From: Leisingera methylohalidivorans DSM 14336
Lineage (GTDB): Bacteria; Pseudomonadota; Alphaproteobacteria; Rhodobacterales; Rhodobacteraceae
Assembly: GCF_000511355.1 (NCBI RefSeq)
Contig: NC_023135.1
Coordinates: 503,462-567,461, forward strand
DNA: 64,000 bases
Reading direction: 5' to 3'
The position numbers and the translations under genes were made by a program. Below the pieces are notes generated by a model. It searched no databases, was not told the DNA's origin, and saw only the letters and a list, made by a program, of their open reading frames with translations. Below, in pieces: positions 55,532 to 64,000 of this stretch (positions are counted from its first letter, which is position 1; the number at the start of each line of letters is the position of its first letter).

Positions 55532-56986
55532 ATGCGCTTTTTGCGTCAGAGTGTGACTGGGGTGTTCCTGGCGGCCGTAACGGCGGCGCTGCTGCTTTAT
55601 GCCGGGCAGCTGATTTTCAGTGCGATTGATGCACAGCTGAATGCGGAGAAAAAGACGCCGCCAGTGCGCGAGCGGGTGTTTGCGGTCAATGTGGTGACGG
55701 CGGATCTGCAGACTGTGGCGCCGGAGCTGACGGCCTTTGGCCGGGTGGAAAGCCGCCGCGCACTGGAGCTGCGCACGGCGGTGGCGGGCCGGGTTGTGCA
55801 CCTGTCTGAAGGTTTCGAGGACGGCGGCGCGGTCCGCGCCGGCGAGGTGCTGGTGCAAATCGATCCGGCGGATGCGCAAGCCGCGCTGGACCGGGCTGAG
55901 GCTGACATGATGGATGCCCGCGCCGAGGAACGCGATGCCGCCCGGGCGCTGATCCTGGCGCAGGACGAGTTGCAGGCCACCCAGGACCAGGCGCAATTGC
56001 GCCAGCGGGCGTTTCAGCGGCAAGTGGACCTGCAGGAGCGCGGTGTCGGCACCGCTGCCACCGTGGAAACAGCAGAATTTGCGGCGGTTCAGGCGCGCCA
56101 GGCGGTGATCTCGCGCCGTCAGGCCGTCAGCCAGGCCGAAGCGCGCGCCGATCAGGCCGCAACCCGTGTGGCCCGGGCGCAAATCGCGCTGGACGAGGCA
56201 CGGCGCGAGCTGGACGATACCACGATCAGGGCGGGCTTTGACGGGACCTTGCAAGCCGTGAACCTGGTGCAGGGACGGCTGGTTTCAGCCAATGAAAAGC
56301 TGGCGGATTTGGTTGACCCGGATCTGCTGGAGGCAGCGTTCCGGGTCTCGACCGCGCAATACGCACGGCTGCTCGACGCTGGCGGCGATCTGCTGCAGGC
56401 GCCGGTGCGGGTGACACTGGATGCGGCCGGGGCGGGACTCAGCGCCACGGGGCAGATTTCCCGCGCCAGCGGCGCTGCCGGCGACGGGCAGACCGGGCGG
56501 CTTGTTTATGCCCGGCTGCAGGCCGCGCCGGGGTTTGAGCCGGGCGATTTTGTCACGGTGAAAGTGACTGAGCCCGAGGTCGCGGCGGTGGCCCGTGTTC
56601 CGGCCTCGGCGCTGGGCGCGGATGGGTCTATTCTGGTGCTGGGCGCCGGCGACCGGCTGGAGGCATTGGCGGTTGAGCTGGTGCGCCGTCAGGGCGACGA
56701 CGTGCTGATCCGCGGATCGGGACTGGAGGGGCGCGAGGTTGTGACCGGCCGCACACCGCTTCTGGGGGCTGGCATCAAAGTGCGTCCGCTGCGCCAGGGC
56801 GCCGCGGCACGGCCGCTGCCCGAGCTGATCGAACTGAGCGATGAGCGCCGGGCAAGACTGGTGGCCTTGGTGGAAGGCAACAGCCGGATGCCCTCGGAGA
56901 TGAAGGCCAGGATGCTGCAGCAGCTGGCCGAGGCCAAGGTGCCCGCGCAATTGGTCTCCCGGATTGAAACCCGGATGGGAGGCTGA
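55532..56986 (+). CDS. RND efflux membrane fusion protein (periplasmic adaptor)
   Basis: This is 484 residues from the ATG at 55532, with GGAAGGGAG upstream. An N-terminal anchor (VFLAAVTAALLLYAG) leads into the lipoyl half-motifs AVAGRVVHLSEGFEDGGAVR and TIRAGFDGTLQAVNLVQG. Between them lies a long alpha-hairpin (about 135-240), followed by beta-barrel domains. It has an unusual C-terminal helix (ERRARLVALVEGNSRMPSEM). It links the RND pump to an outer-membrane channel; no TolC-like gene is in the window. Confidence 0.9.
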   Translation: MRFLRQSVTGVFLAAVTAALLLYAGQLIFSAIDAQLNAEKKTPPVRERVFAVNVVTADLQTVAPELTAFGRVESRRALELRTAVAGRVVHLSEGFEDGGAVRAGEVLVQIDPADAQAALDRAEADMMDARAEERDAARALILAQDELQATQDQAQLRQRAFQRQVDLQERGVGTAATVETAEFAAVQARQAVISRRQAVSQAEARADQAATRVARAQIALDEARRELDDTTIRAGFDGTLQAVNLVQGRLVSANEKLADLVDPDLLEAAFRVSTAQYARLLDAGGDLLQAPVRVTLDAAGAGLSATGQISRASGAAGDGQTGRLVYARLQAAPGFEPGDFVTVKVTEPEVAAVARVPASALGADGSILVLGAGDRLEALAVELVRRQGDDVLIRGSGLEGREVVTGRTPLLGAGIKVRPLRQGAAARPLPELIELSDERRARLVALVEGNSRMPSEMKARMLQQLAEAKVPAQLVSRIETRMGG

Positions 56987-56991
56987 GGCGT

Positions 56992-59900
56992 ATGGTCCGC
57001 AAGCTCCCCCGGCCGGCCCGCGGGCTGTTCAGTTACTTCACCCGCCACCGCACCGCCGCGAATCTGCTGCTGGTGATCATGCTGGTGCTGGGCGCCGCAG
57101 CGATGCCCAACATGCGGGCGCAGTTCTTCCCGGATGTGATTGTCGAACGCGTCACCGTCACTGTCGAATGGGAGGGTGCGGGCCCCGAGGACGTGGACAG
57201 CGCCATCGTGCAGGTTCTGGAACCGGCGCTCCTGGCCGTGGACGGTGTGGAGGAGACCGCCTCCAGCTCGCGTGAAGGATGGGCAACGCTGACCCTGGAG
57301 TTTGAGCCCGGCTCGGACATGGGGCAGGCCACCGATGATGTGCAGGCAGCGGTCGACGGCATCACCACATTGCCGGAGGAGGCAGAGGAGCCGGAAGTGC
57401 GCCGCGGCGCCTGGCGCGACCGGGTGACCGATGTGGTGATCACCGGGCCGGTCGGGGCGGCGCAGCTGGGCCTTTTCGCGGATGAACTGGTCACCCGCCT
57501 GTTCGAGGCCGGCGTCACCCGGACCACCATCCGCGGTATGGCGGCGCCGGAGACCATCGTCGAGGTGCCCACCGCCAAGCTGATCAGCCATGACATCACC
57601 ATGCGCGAGATCGCCGCGGCCATTGCCGCCGAGGTGGACGCCGACCCCGCAGGCGATGTGACCGGCGCCAACGCGCGGGTCCGCACCGGCAGCGAGAAAC
57701 GCAAACCCGATGAGCTGGAGGCGATTGTTCTGCGCACCAATCCCGACGGCTCGGTGCTGACCATCGCGGATGTGGCACAGGTGCGGGTGGAGGGGGTGGA
57801 CCGCAACCGCTCTTATTTCGTCGGCGGGCATCCGGCGATGTCGATCCGGGTTGACCGTTCGGACCAGGGCAATGCCATCCGTCTGCAGGGCAAGGTCCAG
57901 GAGGTGGTTGCGGAAATGCAGGCCAGCCTGCCGCAGGGGGTGACAGCACAGCTGATCCGCACCCGGGCCGAGCACATCACCAACAGGCTGGATATCCTGG
58001 TCGACAACGGGCTGATGGGGCTCGGCCTGGTGCTGTGCCTGCTGTTCCTGTTTCTCAACACCCGCATTGCCTTCTGGGTGGCAATGGGCATCCCCGCCTC
58101 GATGTTTGCTGCCGTGGCGCTGATGTATGCTGCCGGGATCACCATCAATATGGTCAGCCTGTTCGGCCTGATCATCACCTTGGGGATCGTGGTGGACGAT
58201 GCCATCGTGGTGGGTGAACACGCCGATTTCCGGGTGCGGCGGCTTGGCGAAAGCCCGGTTCAGGCCGCCGAGAACGCGGCCCGGCGTATGGCGATGCCGG
58301 TCTTTGCGGCAACGCTGACCACCATCATCGCCTTCTTTGGCCTGACCCTTGTTGGGGGGCGTTTTGGCGAGCTGATCCGCGACATCCCGTTCACCGTCAT
58401 CGCCGTGCTGGCGGCCTCGCTGGTGGAATGTTTTCTGATCCTGCCCAACCACTTGGCCCATGCGCTGACCCATGCTCAGGCGCGGCATTGGTATGACTGG
58501 CCGAACCGGATGGTGAACCGCGGCTTCCGCTGGTTGCGCGACAACGCGTTCCGGCCGTTCATGGGCTGGGTGGTCCAGGCCCGCTATGCTGTGCTGGCCG
58601 GGGCGTTAGCAGTCCTGGCAAGCCAGGCGGCGCTGTTCATCAGCGGCGATGTGCAGTGGCGCTTTTTCAACGCGCCTGAACGCGGCTCGGTGACTGGCAA
58701 TTTCGCCATGGTGGAGGGCGCCAGCCGCAGAGACACCCTGGCGATGATGCAGGAAATGCAACGCGCGACCGAGGCGCTGGGCGCGGAATATGCCACCCGC
58801 TATGGCCGCAACCCGCTGAATTTTGTCATGGCCGAGATCGGCGGCAATGCCGGCCGCGGCCTGGGCGGGGTTGAGGCCAAGGACACAGATCTGCTGGGCG
58901 GGATCTCGATTGAATTGATCGACGCCGACCTGCGCCCCTATTCCAGCTTTGCCTTTGTCGCTGAGCTGCAGGAGCGGGTGGCACGGCATCCGATGGCCGA
59001 GACGGTGTCATTCCGCAGCTGGCGTTCCGGGCCGGGCGGGGATGCGCTTGACGTGCAATTCTCCGGCCCCAGCGTGCAGGTGCTGAAGGATGCCTCGGAA
59101 GATCTGAAAACCGCGCTGCTGCGCTTTCCCGAGGTTTCAGCCGTCGAGGACAATCTGGCGTACGACAAGGAGGAGGTGATCCTCGACCTCACGCCCCAGG
59201 GGCAGGCGCTGAATTTCACCATCGGCAGCCTTGGCCAGGCACTGCGCGCGCGGCTGAATGGAATTGAGGCAGCCACCTATCCGGACGGACCGCGCAGCGC
59301 CAAGATCCGGGTGGAGCTGCCCGAAAATGAGCTGACCGCCGACTTCCTGGAGCGCACGCTGATGCGGGCGCCCAGCGGCATCTACGTGCCGCTGGGCGAT
59401 ATCGTCTCGGTCACCCAGCGCACCGGCTTTTCCACCGTGCGGCGGGAAAACGGCATCCGGGTGATCAGTGTCTCGGGTGACATCTCCGAGGACGATCCCG
59501 CCCGGGCCGAAGCGGTGATGCAAGCGCTTCAGGAAGAAATCCTGCCGAAGATCGCCAGCGAGCGGCAGGTGGAATGGACCCTGTCGGGCCTTGCAGAGCA
59601 GGAGCAGACTTTTCTGCAGGAGGCAGGCACCGGGCTGATCCTGTGCCTGACGGGGATTTACCTGGTGCTGTCCTGGATCTTTGCCAGCTGGACCCGGCCC
59701 CTGGTGGTAATGGCGATCATTCCCTTCGGCCTCGTCGGCACGATTTGGGGCCATTACATGTGGGAGGTGCCGCTGAGCATGTTCACGGTGGTGGGTCTTT
59801 TGGGGATGACCGGAATCATCATCAACGATTCCATCGTGCTGGTGACCACCATCGACCAGTATGCCGAGGACCGCGGGCTGGTGCCGTCGATCATCGACGC

Positions 59901-60387
59901 GGCGGCGGACCGGCTGCGGCCGGTGATGCTGACCACGATGACCACGGTGCTGGGTCTGGCGCCCCTGCTGTTCGAGCGCTCGCAACAGGCGCAGTTCCTG
60001 AAACCGACGGTGATCACGCTCGTCTATGGCCTTGGGTTCGGCATGTTCCTGGTTCTGCTTGTGGTGCCTGCACTGGTGGCCATGCAGCGGGACCTGTCGC
60101 GCCCGATGACGTCGCTGCGCCGGGCCTTGCGGCGCGGCGCCGGGGGGCTGCGCTGGCTGGTTCTGGGCACCGCGCTGGCTCAGCTTGGCTGGCTGGTGCT
60201 GACGCTGGGCTGGGCGATGGCCACCGGCGTGCTGCATCCGGTGCTGCGGGCGATGCCTGCGCTGGCGGCGATGGAGCCGGTGCGCGCCGGGCTGCTGGCC
60301 TGCATCGCGGGGGCACTGGTTCTGGCGCTGCTGGCCTATCTGGCCGGTGGCATTGCCTACCGGTTCAGCTCCCGCCAGCGGGCCTGA
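56992..60387 (+). CDS. RND efflux pump, inner-membrane transporter
   Basis: This is 1131 residues, the full AcrB-type size. Twelve membrane segments form two halves, with two large periplasmic loops. The proton-relay Asp pair is in LGIVVDDAIVVGEH. The second half has GMTGIIINDSIVLVTTIDQY. It belongs to the branch often named HAE1-like of uncertain substrate. It starts 5 bases after the adaptor gene. The C-terminus carries an extra hydrophobic stretch (about residues 1050-1120). Its 3' end overlaps the convergent Nudix gene by 31 bases. Confidence 0.92.
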   Translation: MVRKLPRPARGLFSYFTRHRTAANLLLVIMLVLGAAAMPNMRAQFFPDVIVERVTVTVEWEGAGPEDVDSAIVQVLEPALLAVDGVEETASSSREGWATLTLEFEPGSDMGQATDDVQAAVDGITTLPEEAEEPEVRRGAWRDRVTDVVITGPVGAAQLGLFADELVTRLFEAGVTRTTIRGMAAPETIVEVPTAKLISHDITMREIAAAIAAEVDADPAGDVTGANARVRTGSEKRKPDELEAIVLRTNPDGSVLTIADVAQVRVEGVDRNRSYFVGGHPAMSIRVDRSDQGNAIRLQGKVQEVVAEMQASLPQGVTAQLIRTRAEHITNRLDILVDNGLMGLGLVLCLLFLFLNTRIAFWVAMGIPASMFAAVALMYAAGITINMVSLFGLIITLGIVVDDAIVVGEHADFRVRRLGESPVQAAENAARRMAMPVFAATLTTIIAFFGLTLVGGRFGELIRDIPFTVIAVLAASLVECFLILPNHLAHALTHAQARHWYDWPNRMVNRGFRWLRDNAFRPFMGWVVQARYAVLAGALAVLASQAALFISGDVQWRFFNAPERGSVTGNFAMVEGASRRDTLAMMQEMQRATEALGAEYATRYGRNPLNFVMAEIGGNAGRGLGGVEAKDTDLLGGISIELIDADLRPYSSFAFVAELQERVARHPMAETVSFRSWRSGPGGDALDVQFSGPSVQVLKDASEDLKTALLRFPEVSAVEDNLAYDKEEVILDLTPQGQALNFTIGSLGQALRARLNGIEAATYPDGPRSAKIRVELPENELTADFLERTLMRAPSGIYVPLGDIVSVTQRTGFSTVRRENGIRVISVSGDISEDDPARAEAVMQALQEEILPKIASERQVEWTLSGLAEQEQTFLQEAGTGLILCLTGIYLVLSWIFASWTRPLVVMAIIPFGLVGTIWGHYMWEVPLSMFTVVGLLGMTGIIINDSIVLVTTIDQYAEDRGLVPSIIDAAADRLRPVMLTTMTTVLGLAPLLFERSQQAQFLKPTVITLVYGLGFGMFLVLLVVPALVAMQRDLSRPMTSLRRALRRGAGGLRWLVLGTALAQLGWLVLTLGWAMATGVLHPVLRAMPALAAMEPVRAGLLACIAGALVLALLAYLAGGIAYRFSSRQRA

Positions 60388-60818
60388 GCCAGCCGGGCCA
60401 CGTCCGCCACCTGTTCCAGCAGCTGCAGCCCGCGGGTTTCGATCTCCGCAATCGGGATCCACTCGGCCTGTTCGGCGTCATCATCCGGCACCGGCTCGCC
60501 GCTGATATAGCCGCACAGGACCACGGTCAGCAGATACTGGCGCTGTGCCGCGCCAGTCTCACCGCGGGCAATCACATCGACATTGGTAAGATACTCCAGC
60601 GGCTTGGCAATAACCCCGGTTTCCTCCTGCAGCTCACGCGCGGCGGCCTGCAGGGCGGTCTCCCCCATTTCCACATGGCCGCCGGGAAAGCCCCACCAGC
60701 CCGCATTCGGCTCCTTGCCGCGCTGCACCAGAATCACCTGGTCCCGGCCGCTGATGCGGCGGCAGACCACGGCAATGGTGCCCAGAACCGGACGCTGGGG
60801 ACTGGCGGCGGTGCTCAT
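60357..60818 (-). CDS. Nudix hydrolase
   Basis: This is 153 residues. The Nudix box is complete: GGHVEMGETALQAAARELQE followed by ETG (GX5EX7REUXEEXGU). QVILVQRGKEPNAGWWGFPG precedes it. It resembles ADP-ribose or NTP pyrophosphatases of the MutT type; the substrate is open. Its end overlaps the RND gene by 31 bases on the opposite strand. The start overlaps the end of the DsbD-like gene (ATGA). Confidence 0.88.
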   Translation of the reverse strand: MSTAASPQRPVLGTIAVVCRRISGRDQVILVQRGKEPNAGWWGFPGGHVEMGETALQAAARELQEETGVIAKPLEYLTNVDVIARGETGAAQRQYLLTVVLCGYISGEPVPDDDAEQAEWIPIAEIETRGLQLLEQVADVARLAQARWRELNR

Positions 60819-61645
60819 CCGGCGCTGCAGCCCTGGATGTCCACCGCGTGGTTCTGCCCCAGCACCGTGATCCGCAGTTGCGAGCGGTCAATGGCATAGG
60901 CATTGTCATCGGCAGGCAGGAATTCGGTTTCAGCCACCAGCAGCCCGCCTTCGCGCCGCGTGGTGGTCTCACCGGCAAACAGCTTGGGATTGCCCGGTTC
61001 GATCACCGCAACCTCCTTGCCGCCGGCAGAAGGCATCGAGATGCGGGCCGTGACCTTCATGCCGTATTCGGACGGGCGCAGGCTGCAGACGGCATGGCGC
61101 ACACCGGCTTCCTTGGCCGACCAGGGGCGGCTGGCCATCGCAGCGGCAATCGCCGGGTTGCGGCCTGCGGTGCTGTCCAGCTGGTGGTCAAAGCTCAGCT
61201 CGGCCGGCACGCAGACGTCTTTGCAGACACCCAGCTGCATCCGGCCTTTCAGGCGCACCGGCTTGCCCGGCGTTTCCGGGGTGATTTCCAGCGGCAGCAC
61301 CAGCTGGCCGTGATAGCCGATGGTGCGGTAGCCGGAGGTCTGAAAAACTTCGGGTGCGGGCCAGGTGATCGACAGCCCGCCCACATTGCGCGCGCCGCGC
61401 CAGGAGAAGCTGGGCGCAATGCCGGCGTCGCCGGGCGCGCGCCAATATGTCTTCCAGCCCGGCTGCAGCTTGATCCGCAGCGCCCCCATATAGGTGCCGC
61501 GCGGGGTCCTGCCGCCGTCCAGCACTTCAATCTGCACGATCCCGCCGTCAGCAGCGCCGGTGAGGGCCGGGGCGCCTGATGCCGCGGCAAGCAAAACCGC
61601 CAGGGCGGCCAGGGGTCTGTTCAGCTTCGGTCTCATGCCCCGATA
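60815..61645 (-). CDS. Exported DsbD-alpha-like protein
   Basis: This is about 276 residues. A signal peptide (LNRPLAALAVLLAAASGAPA) is followed by an immunoglobulin-like domain with GWKTYWRAPGDAGIAPSFSW and TIGYHGQLVLPLEI. GRMQLGVCKDVCVPAELSF carries the Cys pair (CKDVC) seen in the N-terminal domain of DsbD. No membrane or thioredoxin domain follows, so it is a stand-alone alpha domain that could pass reducing power in the periplasm. The start is uncertain (ATG 61645 or 61636). Confidence 0.75.
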   Translation of the reverse strand, partial: YRGMRPKLNRPLAALAVLLAAASGAPALTGAADGGIVQIEVLDGGRTPRGTYMGALRIKLQPGWKTYWRAPGDAGIAPSFSWRGARNVGGLSITWPAPEVFQTSGYRTIGYHGQLVLPLEITPETPGKPVRLKGRMQLGVCKDVCVPAELSFDHQLDSTAGRNPAIAAAMASRPWSAKEAGVRHAVCSLRPSEYGMKVTARISMPSAGGKEVAVIEPGNPKLFAGETTTRREGGLLVAETEFLPADDNAYAIDRSQLRITVLGQNHAVDIQGCSAG

Positions 61646-61816
61646 CATGCGCCTGGCGGCGGGGTTTGCCAAGTCACGTTCCGGTCATTGTCTTGGACTA
61701 TGGGCAGGTTTGCGGCAATTTTGCCGGCGGCTTCACCGGGCTGACCCTTTGCACCCCTTGCGTGCGGGCCGGGGGGGCGTCATGGTGGAGACAGGCAGCA
61801 GGAAAGACGGAATTTC

Positions 61817-62374
61817 ATGGATCTGACTGGCAAGCTATTGATTGCAATGCCCGGAATCGGCGACCCAAGGTTTGAGCATTCGGTGGTTTTCCTGTGCTCA
61901 CATGGAGATGAAGGGGCCATGGGCCTCATCGTCAACAAGCCAGCGGACGGGGTGGCCCTGGGCGATCTGCTGGAGCAGCTGGACATGGGCGAAGAGGGCA
62001 GCGCGGCAGCGGCATTACCGGTGCGGTTCGGCGGTCCGGTGGAGACCCAGCGCGGGTTTGTGCTGCACACGCCGGATTACGAATCGGACGTCAGCTCGCT
62101 GAAGGTTCCGGGCGGGTTTTCGATGACCGCGACGCTGGACATCCTGGAAGACATCGCCCTGGGGCAGGGACCGGAGCAGCTGCTGGTGCTGCTGGGCTAT
62201 GCGGGCTGGGGGCCGGGTCAGCTGGAAGCGGAAATTGCGATGAACGGCTGGCTGACGGCCGACGCCAGCCCGGAGCTTGTTTTCAGCCTCGCGGACGACA
62301 GCAAATGGGAAGCATCGCTGAAAACGCTTGGGGTCGATCCGCTGACATTGTCAGCCAGCGCAGGCCACGCCTGA
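61817..62374 (+). CDS. UPF0301 (YqgE/AlgH) family protein
   Basis: This is 185 residues. LTGKLLIAMPGIGDPRFEHS, VVFLCSHGDEGAMGLIVNKP, PVRFGGPVETQRGFVLH and LLGYAGWGPGQLEAEIAMNG are the family's conserved blocks. The function of YqgE is not firmly known. It is divergent from the DsbD-like gene. A 20-base GC stem follows 20 bases after its stop. Confidence 0.93.
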   Translation: MDLTGKLLIAMPGIGDPRFEHSVVFLCSHGDEGAMGLIVNKPADGVALGDLLEQLDMGEEGSAAAALPVRFGGPVETQRGFVLHTPDYESDVSSLKVPGGFSMTATLDILEDIALGQGPEQLLVLLGYAGWGPGQLEAEIAMNGWLTADASPELVFSLADDSKWEASLKTLGVDPLTLSASAGHA

Positions 62375-62393
62375 GCGGCTGATAAGAGACGCC

Positions 62394-62519
62394 GCGCCGC
62401 GCTTGCGCGGCGCTATGCCCAACAGTTTGGCTTACGTATTTTGGCACCCGTTCTTGATGGTTTTCAATCGGGCGGGGGTGTCCTGGCCGGGCGGCCGGGC
62501 GGCCGGGTGCCGGGGCGGC
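62394..62519 (+). repeat. GC hairpin and degenerate intergenic repeat
   Basis: GCGCCGCGC (62394-62402) pairs with GCGCGGCGC (62405-62413), then CCCAAC at 62417-62422 and a CGGGCGGGGG box at about 62470. The order matches the other repeat copies but the core hairpin is not clear, so it may be a degenerate member. It lies between convergent yqgE and tsaC. Confidence 0.35.
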
Positions 62520-63470
62520 TCAACCCCTGGGCGCGGCGGCGCGGACAAGCCGGTCGTTGATGGCTTCGCCCAATCCGTGATCCGGAACCGGCGCCACCGC
62601 GATGGGTTTGCCAAGGGCGTCCAGACGGTGCAGGTGGCCAAAAAGATTGGCGGCGGCCTCGGCCAGGTCTGCGCTGGCGGAGAGGTTCAGATCGCCTCCT
62701 CCCGGGCCGAACCCAAGATACAGCTCTCCATCCTCAGCCTTGGCGGCGTTCAGCCGGACCGGCGCGCCCGGGGCGTAGTGGGACAGCAGCTGGCCCGGGG
62801 CGGTCAGCGGGTCCTGGACGTCGCGCATTACCAGCTTTTTGCCCAGCACGGCCTCGATATCTTCTGCCGCCAGCCCGCCCGGGCGCAGCAGCATCGGCGC
62901 CGGGCCTGCGAGCCCGACAATGGTTGATTCCAGCCCGACCCCGCAGGCGCCGTCATCCAGAATCGCGGCGATGCGGCCGTCCAGCCCGGCCTGCACATGG
63001 GCCGCGGTGGTGGGGCTGATCCTGCCCGAAGGATTGGCCGACGGCGCGGCCACCGGACCGTCCAGCGCCTGCAGCAGGGCCTGGCCTGCGGGATGCGCTG
63101 GCACGCGCAAGCCCAAAGTCCCGAGGCCGGCAGTGACCAGCGGCGATATTCCGTGGCCCGCGCGCAGCGGCAGCACCAGGGTCAGCGGACCGGGCCAGAA
63201 GGCCTGGGCCAGCTGCTCAGCCGTTTCGTTCCAGTCCACATAGCGGCGGCCGGCCTCTGCGGAATGCACATGCGCGATCAACGGGTTGAAGGAGGGCCGC
63301 CCCTTGGCCTCATAGATCGCTGCCACAGCCGCGCCCTGCCGGGCATCGGCGCCAAGGCCATAGACCGTCTCGGTCGGGAACGAGACCAGCTTGCCGTCCC
63401 GCAGCAATTGGGCGGCGCGGGCAATGCCGGTTGCCGTGGCGGCAAGAATTTCGGTGCGGTGCAGGGGCAT
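62520..63470 (-). CDS. L-threonylcarbamoyladenylate synthase (Sua5/YwlC type)
   Basis: This is 316 residues from the ATG at 63470. The YrdC domain has GKLVSFPTETVYGLGADARQ, IYEAKGRPSFNPLIAHV and WPGPLTLVLPLR. VAAPSANPSGRISPTTAAHV and STIVGLAGPAPMLLRPGG follow. A C-terminal Sua5 domain (SHYAPGAPVRLNAAKAEDGE) completes it. It makes the intermediate for the t6A37 modification of tRNAs. The frame stays open upstream, but nothing there resembles the family. Confidence 0.93.
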   Translation of the reverse strand: MPLHRTEILAATATGIARAAQLLRDGKLVSFPTETVYGLGADARQGAAVAAIYEAKGRPSFNPLIAHVHSAEAGRRYVDWNETAEQLAQAFWPGPLTLVLPLRAGHGISPLVTAGLGTLGLRVPAHPAGQALLQALDGPVAAPSANPSGRISPTTAAHVQAGLDGRIAAILDDGACGVGLESTIVGLAGPAPMLLRPGGLAAEDIEAVLGKKLVMRDVQDPLTAPGQLLSHYAPGAPVRLNAAKAEDGELYLGFGPGGGDLNLSASADLAEAAANLFGHLHRLDALGKPIAVAPVPDHGLGEAINDRLVRAAAPRG

Positions 63471-63509
63471 TCCAGGTGACGCGGCGTTTTGGTTGATTGA
63501 GATGAGCGT

Positions 63510-63525
63510 CCGATTAGGTAATCGG
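63510..63525. promoter_or_regulatory. Inverted repeat CCGATTA-GG-TAATCGG, likely operator
   Basis: This is a perfect 7-base inverted repeat with a 2-base spacer, in the divergent region between tsaC and the acyl-CoA dehydrogenase gene. The size suits a TetR-type repressor of fatty-acid or related breakdown genes, but no regulator is in the window. Confidence 0.5.
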
Positions 63526-63612
63526 TCAAGCCATCGACCATAATAGGCCCGTGCCGGGAAGCCAAGGCTGCCCGTGCCAGGTTGCCCCCTAAATGACCTC
63601 CAGAGGACGCCC

Positions 63613-64000
63613 ATGACCTTCCGTGCCCCCGTTTCCGAGTATGAGTTTCTGCTGAACCACGTCGTCGGCTATGGCGCCATCCCGGCCACAGACCGCTTTG
63701 CAGAGGCAACGCCGGATGTGGTGAGCGCCATCCTTAACGAGGCTGGCAAGATGTGCGACGAGGTGATGGCCCCCTTGCAACGCAACGGGGACCTGACCCC
63801 GGCCTTTCTGGAGAACGGCGTGCTGCGGACCTCGCCCGGTTTCGGCGATGGGTTCAAGGCCATCGCCGATGGCGGCTGGATCGGCATGAGCGCGCCAGAG
63901 GAACACGGCGGCATGGGGCTGCCGCTGACGGTAGCCACCGCGGTGAACGAAATGATGGCGGGCGCCTGTTTGTCGCTGCAGCTGGCACCGCTGATGACCC
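63613..64000 (+). CDS. Acyl-CoA dehydrogenase, N-terminal part (runs off window)
   Basis: The first 129 residues are seen. MTFRAPVSEYEFLLNHVVGY is the start typical of the longer acyl-CoA dehydrogenases that include 3-methylmercaptopropionyl-CoA dehydrogenase (DmdC) and relatives. GGWIGMSAPEEHGGMGLPLT is in the N-terminal helical domain of the family. The FAD and catalytic residues lie beyond the window. Whether it acts on a DMSP product or a fatty acyl-CoA cannot be decided from this part. Confidence 0.8.
   Translation, partial: MTFRAPVSEYEFLLNHVVGYGAIPATDRFAEATPDVVSAILNEAGKMCDEVMAPLQRNGDLTPAFLENGVLRTSPGFGDGFKAIADGGWIGMSAPEEHGGMGLPLTVATAVNEMMAGACLSLQLAPLMT

Overview
The window is about 64 kb of high-GC alphaproteobacterial chromosome. 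An FnrL-type regulator near a cbb3 oxidase operon with its assembly genes, the uvrC-pgsA-moaD-moaE order, PobA with an AraC-type regulator, and protein sequences typical of the group all point to the Roseobacter group of Rhodobacteraceae (Leisingera/Phaeobacter-like). That assignment is inferred from recognition of the proteins, not from a database search. The content is mostly core housekeeping. I see no phage, transposase, CRISPR array, tRNA or rRNA.

Region 1 (1-15.4 kb) is a micro-aerobic respiration block. It holds the end of fnrL, a two-domain universal stress protein, ccoNOQP and ccoGHIS. A perfect FNR box lies before ccoN and a near-perfect one before ccoG. Between fnrL and the usp gene sit a LysR gene with a shifted reading frame near its end and a divergent, clearly broken SHMT-like gene. 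Between ccoP and ccoG sit a methyltransferase, a DUF2270 membrane protein, an unlisted 59-residue ORF with a strong ribosome site, and a second LysR gene.

Region 2 (15.4-25.5 kb) holds a D,D-carboxypeptidase with a SPOR-like tail, a HAD phosphatase divergent from clpS, an RsmC-like methyltransferase, an SDR without the catalytic lysine, and haem genes hemF, hemC and hemE around a GH25 lysozyme lipoprotein. Region 3 (25.5-32.3 kb) holds a type III CoA-transferase, the PobR-like/pobA divergon, an NmrA-like protein under a double palindromic operator, a CoxG-like protein and an ABC-2 exporter pair.

Region 4 (32.5-39.3 kb) is a same-strand run: S49 peptidase, small zinc-ribbon membrane protein, Ca/Na antiporter, FolM-like reductase, uvrC, pgsA, moaD, moaE. 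Region 5 (39.6-47.4 kb) holds an OmpA/BON protein with a coiled-coil partner, ubiA divergent from rsmE, an APH-like kinase, gshA and a diguanylate cyclase. Region 6 (47.6-55.4 kb) holds a YHS protein, then the minus-strand run pyrB, two small membrane proteins, a pyrC-like gene lacking active-site residues, plsY and a frameshifted small gene. After that come a uracil-DNA glycosylase lacking most Fe-S cysteines, a phosphoesterase, a LysE exporter and moaB. Region 7 (55.5-64 kb) holds an RND pump pair, a Nudix hydrolase, a DsbD-alpha-like protein, yqgE, tsaC and the start of an acyl-CoA dehydrogenase.

The most interesting material is not a new gene cluster. It is (a) a decayed LysR/SHMT pair, (b) a modular family of intergenic hairpin repeats with compensating stem changes, (c) enzymes that keep their fold but have lost key residues (PyrC-like, UDG, SDR), and (d) several unassigned palindromic operators.
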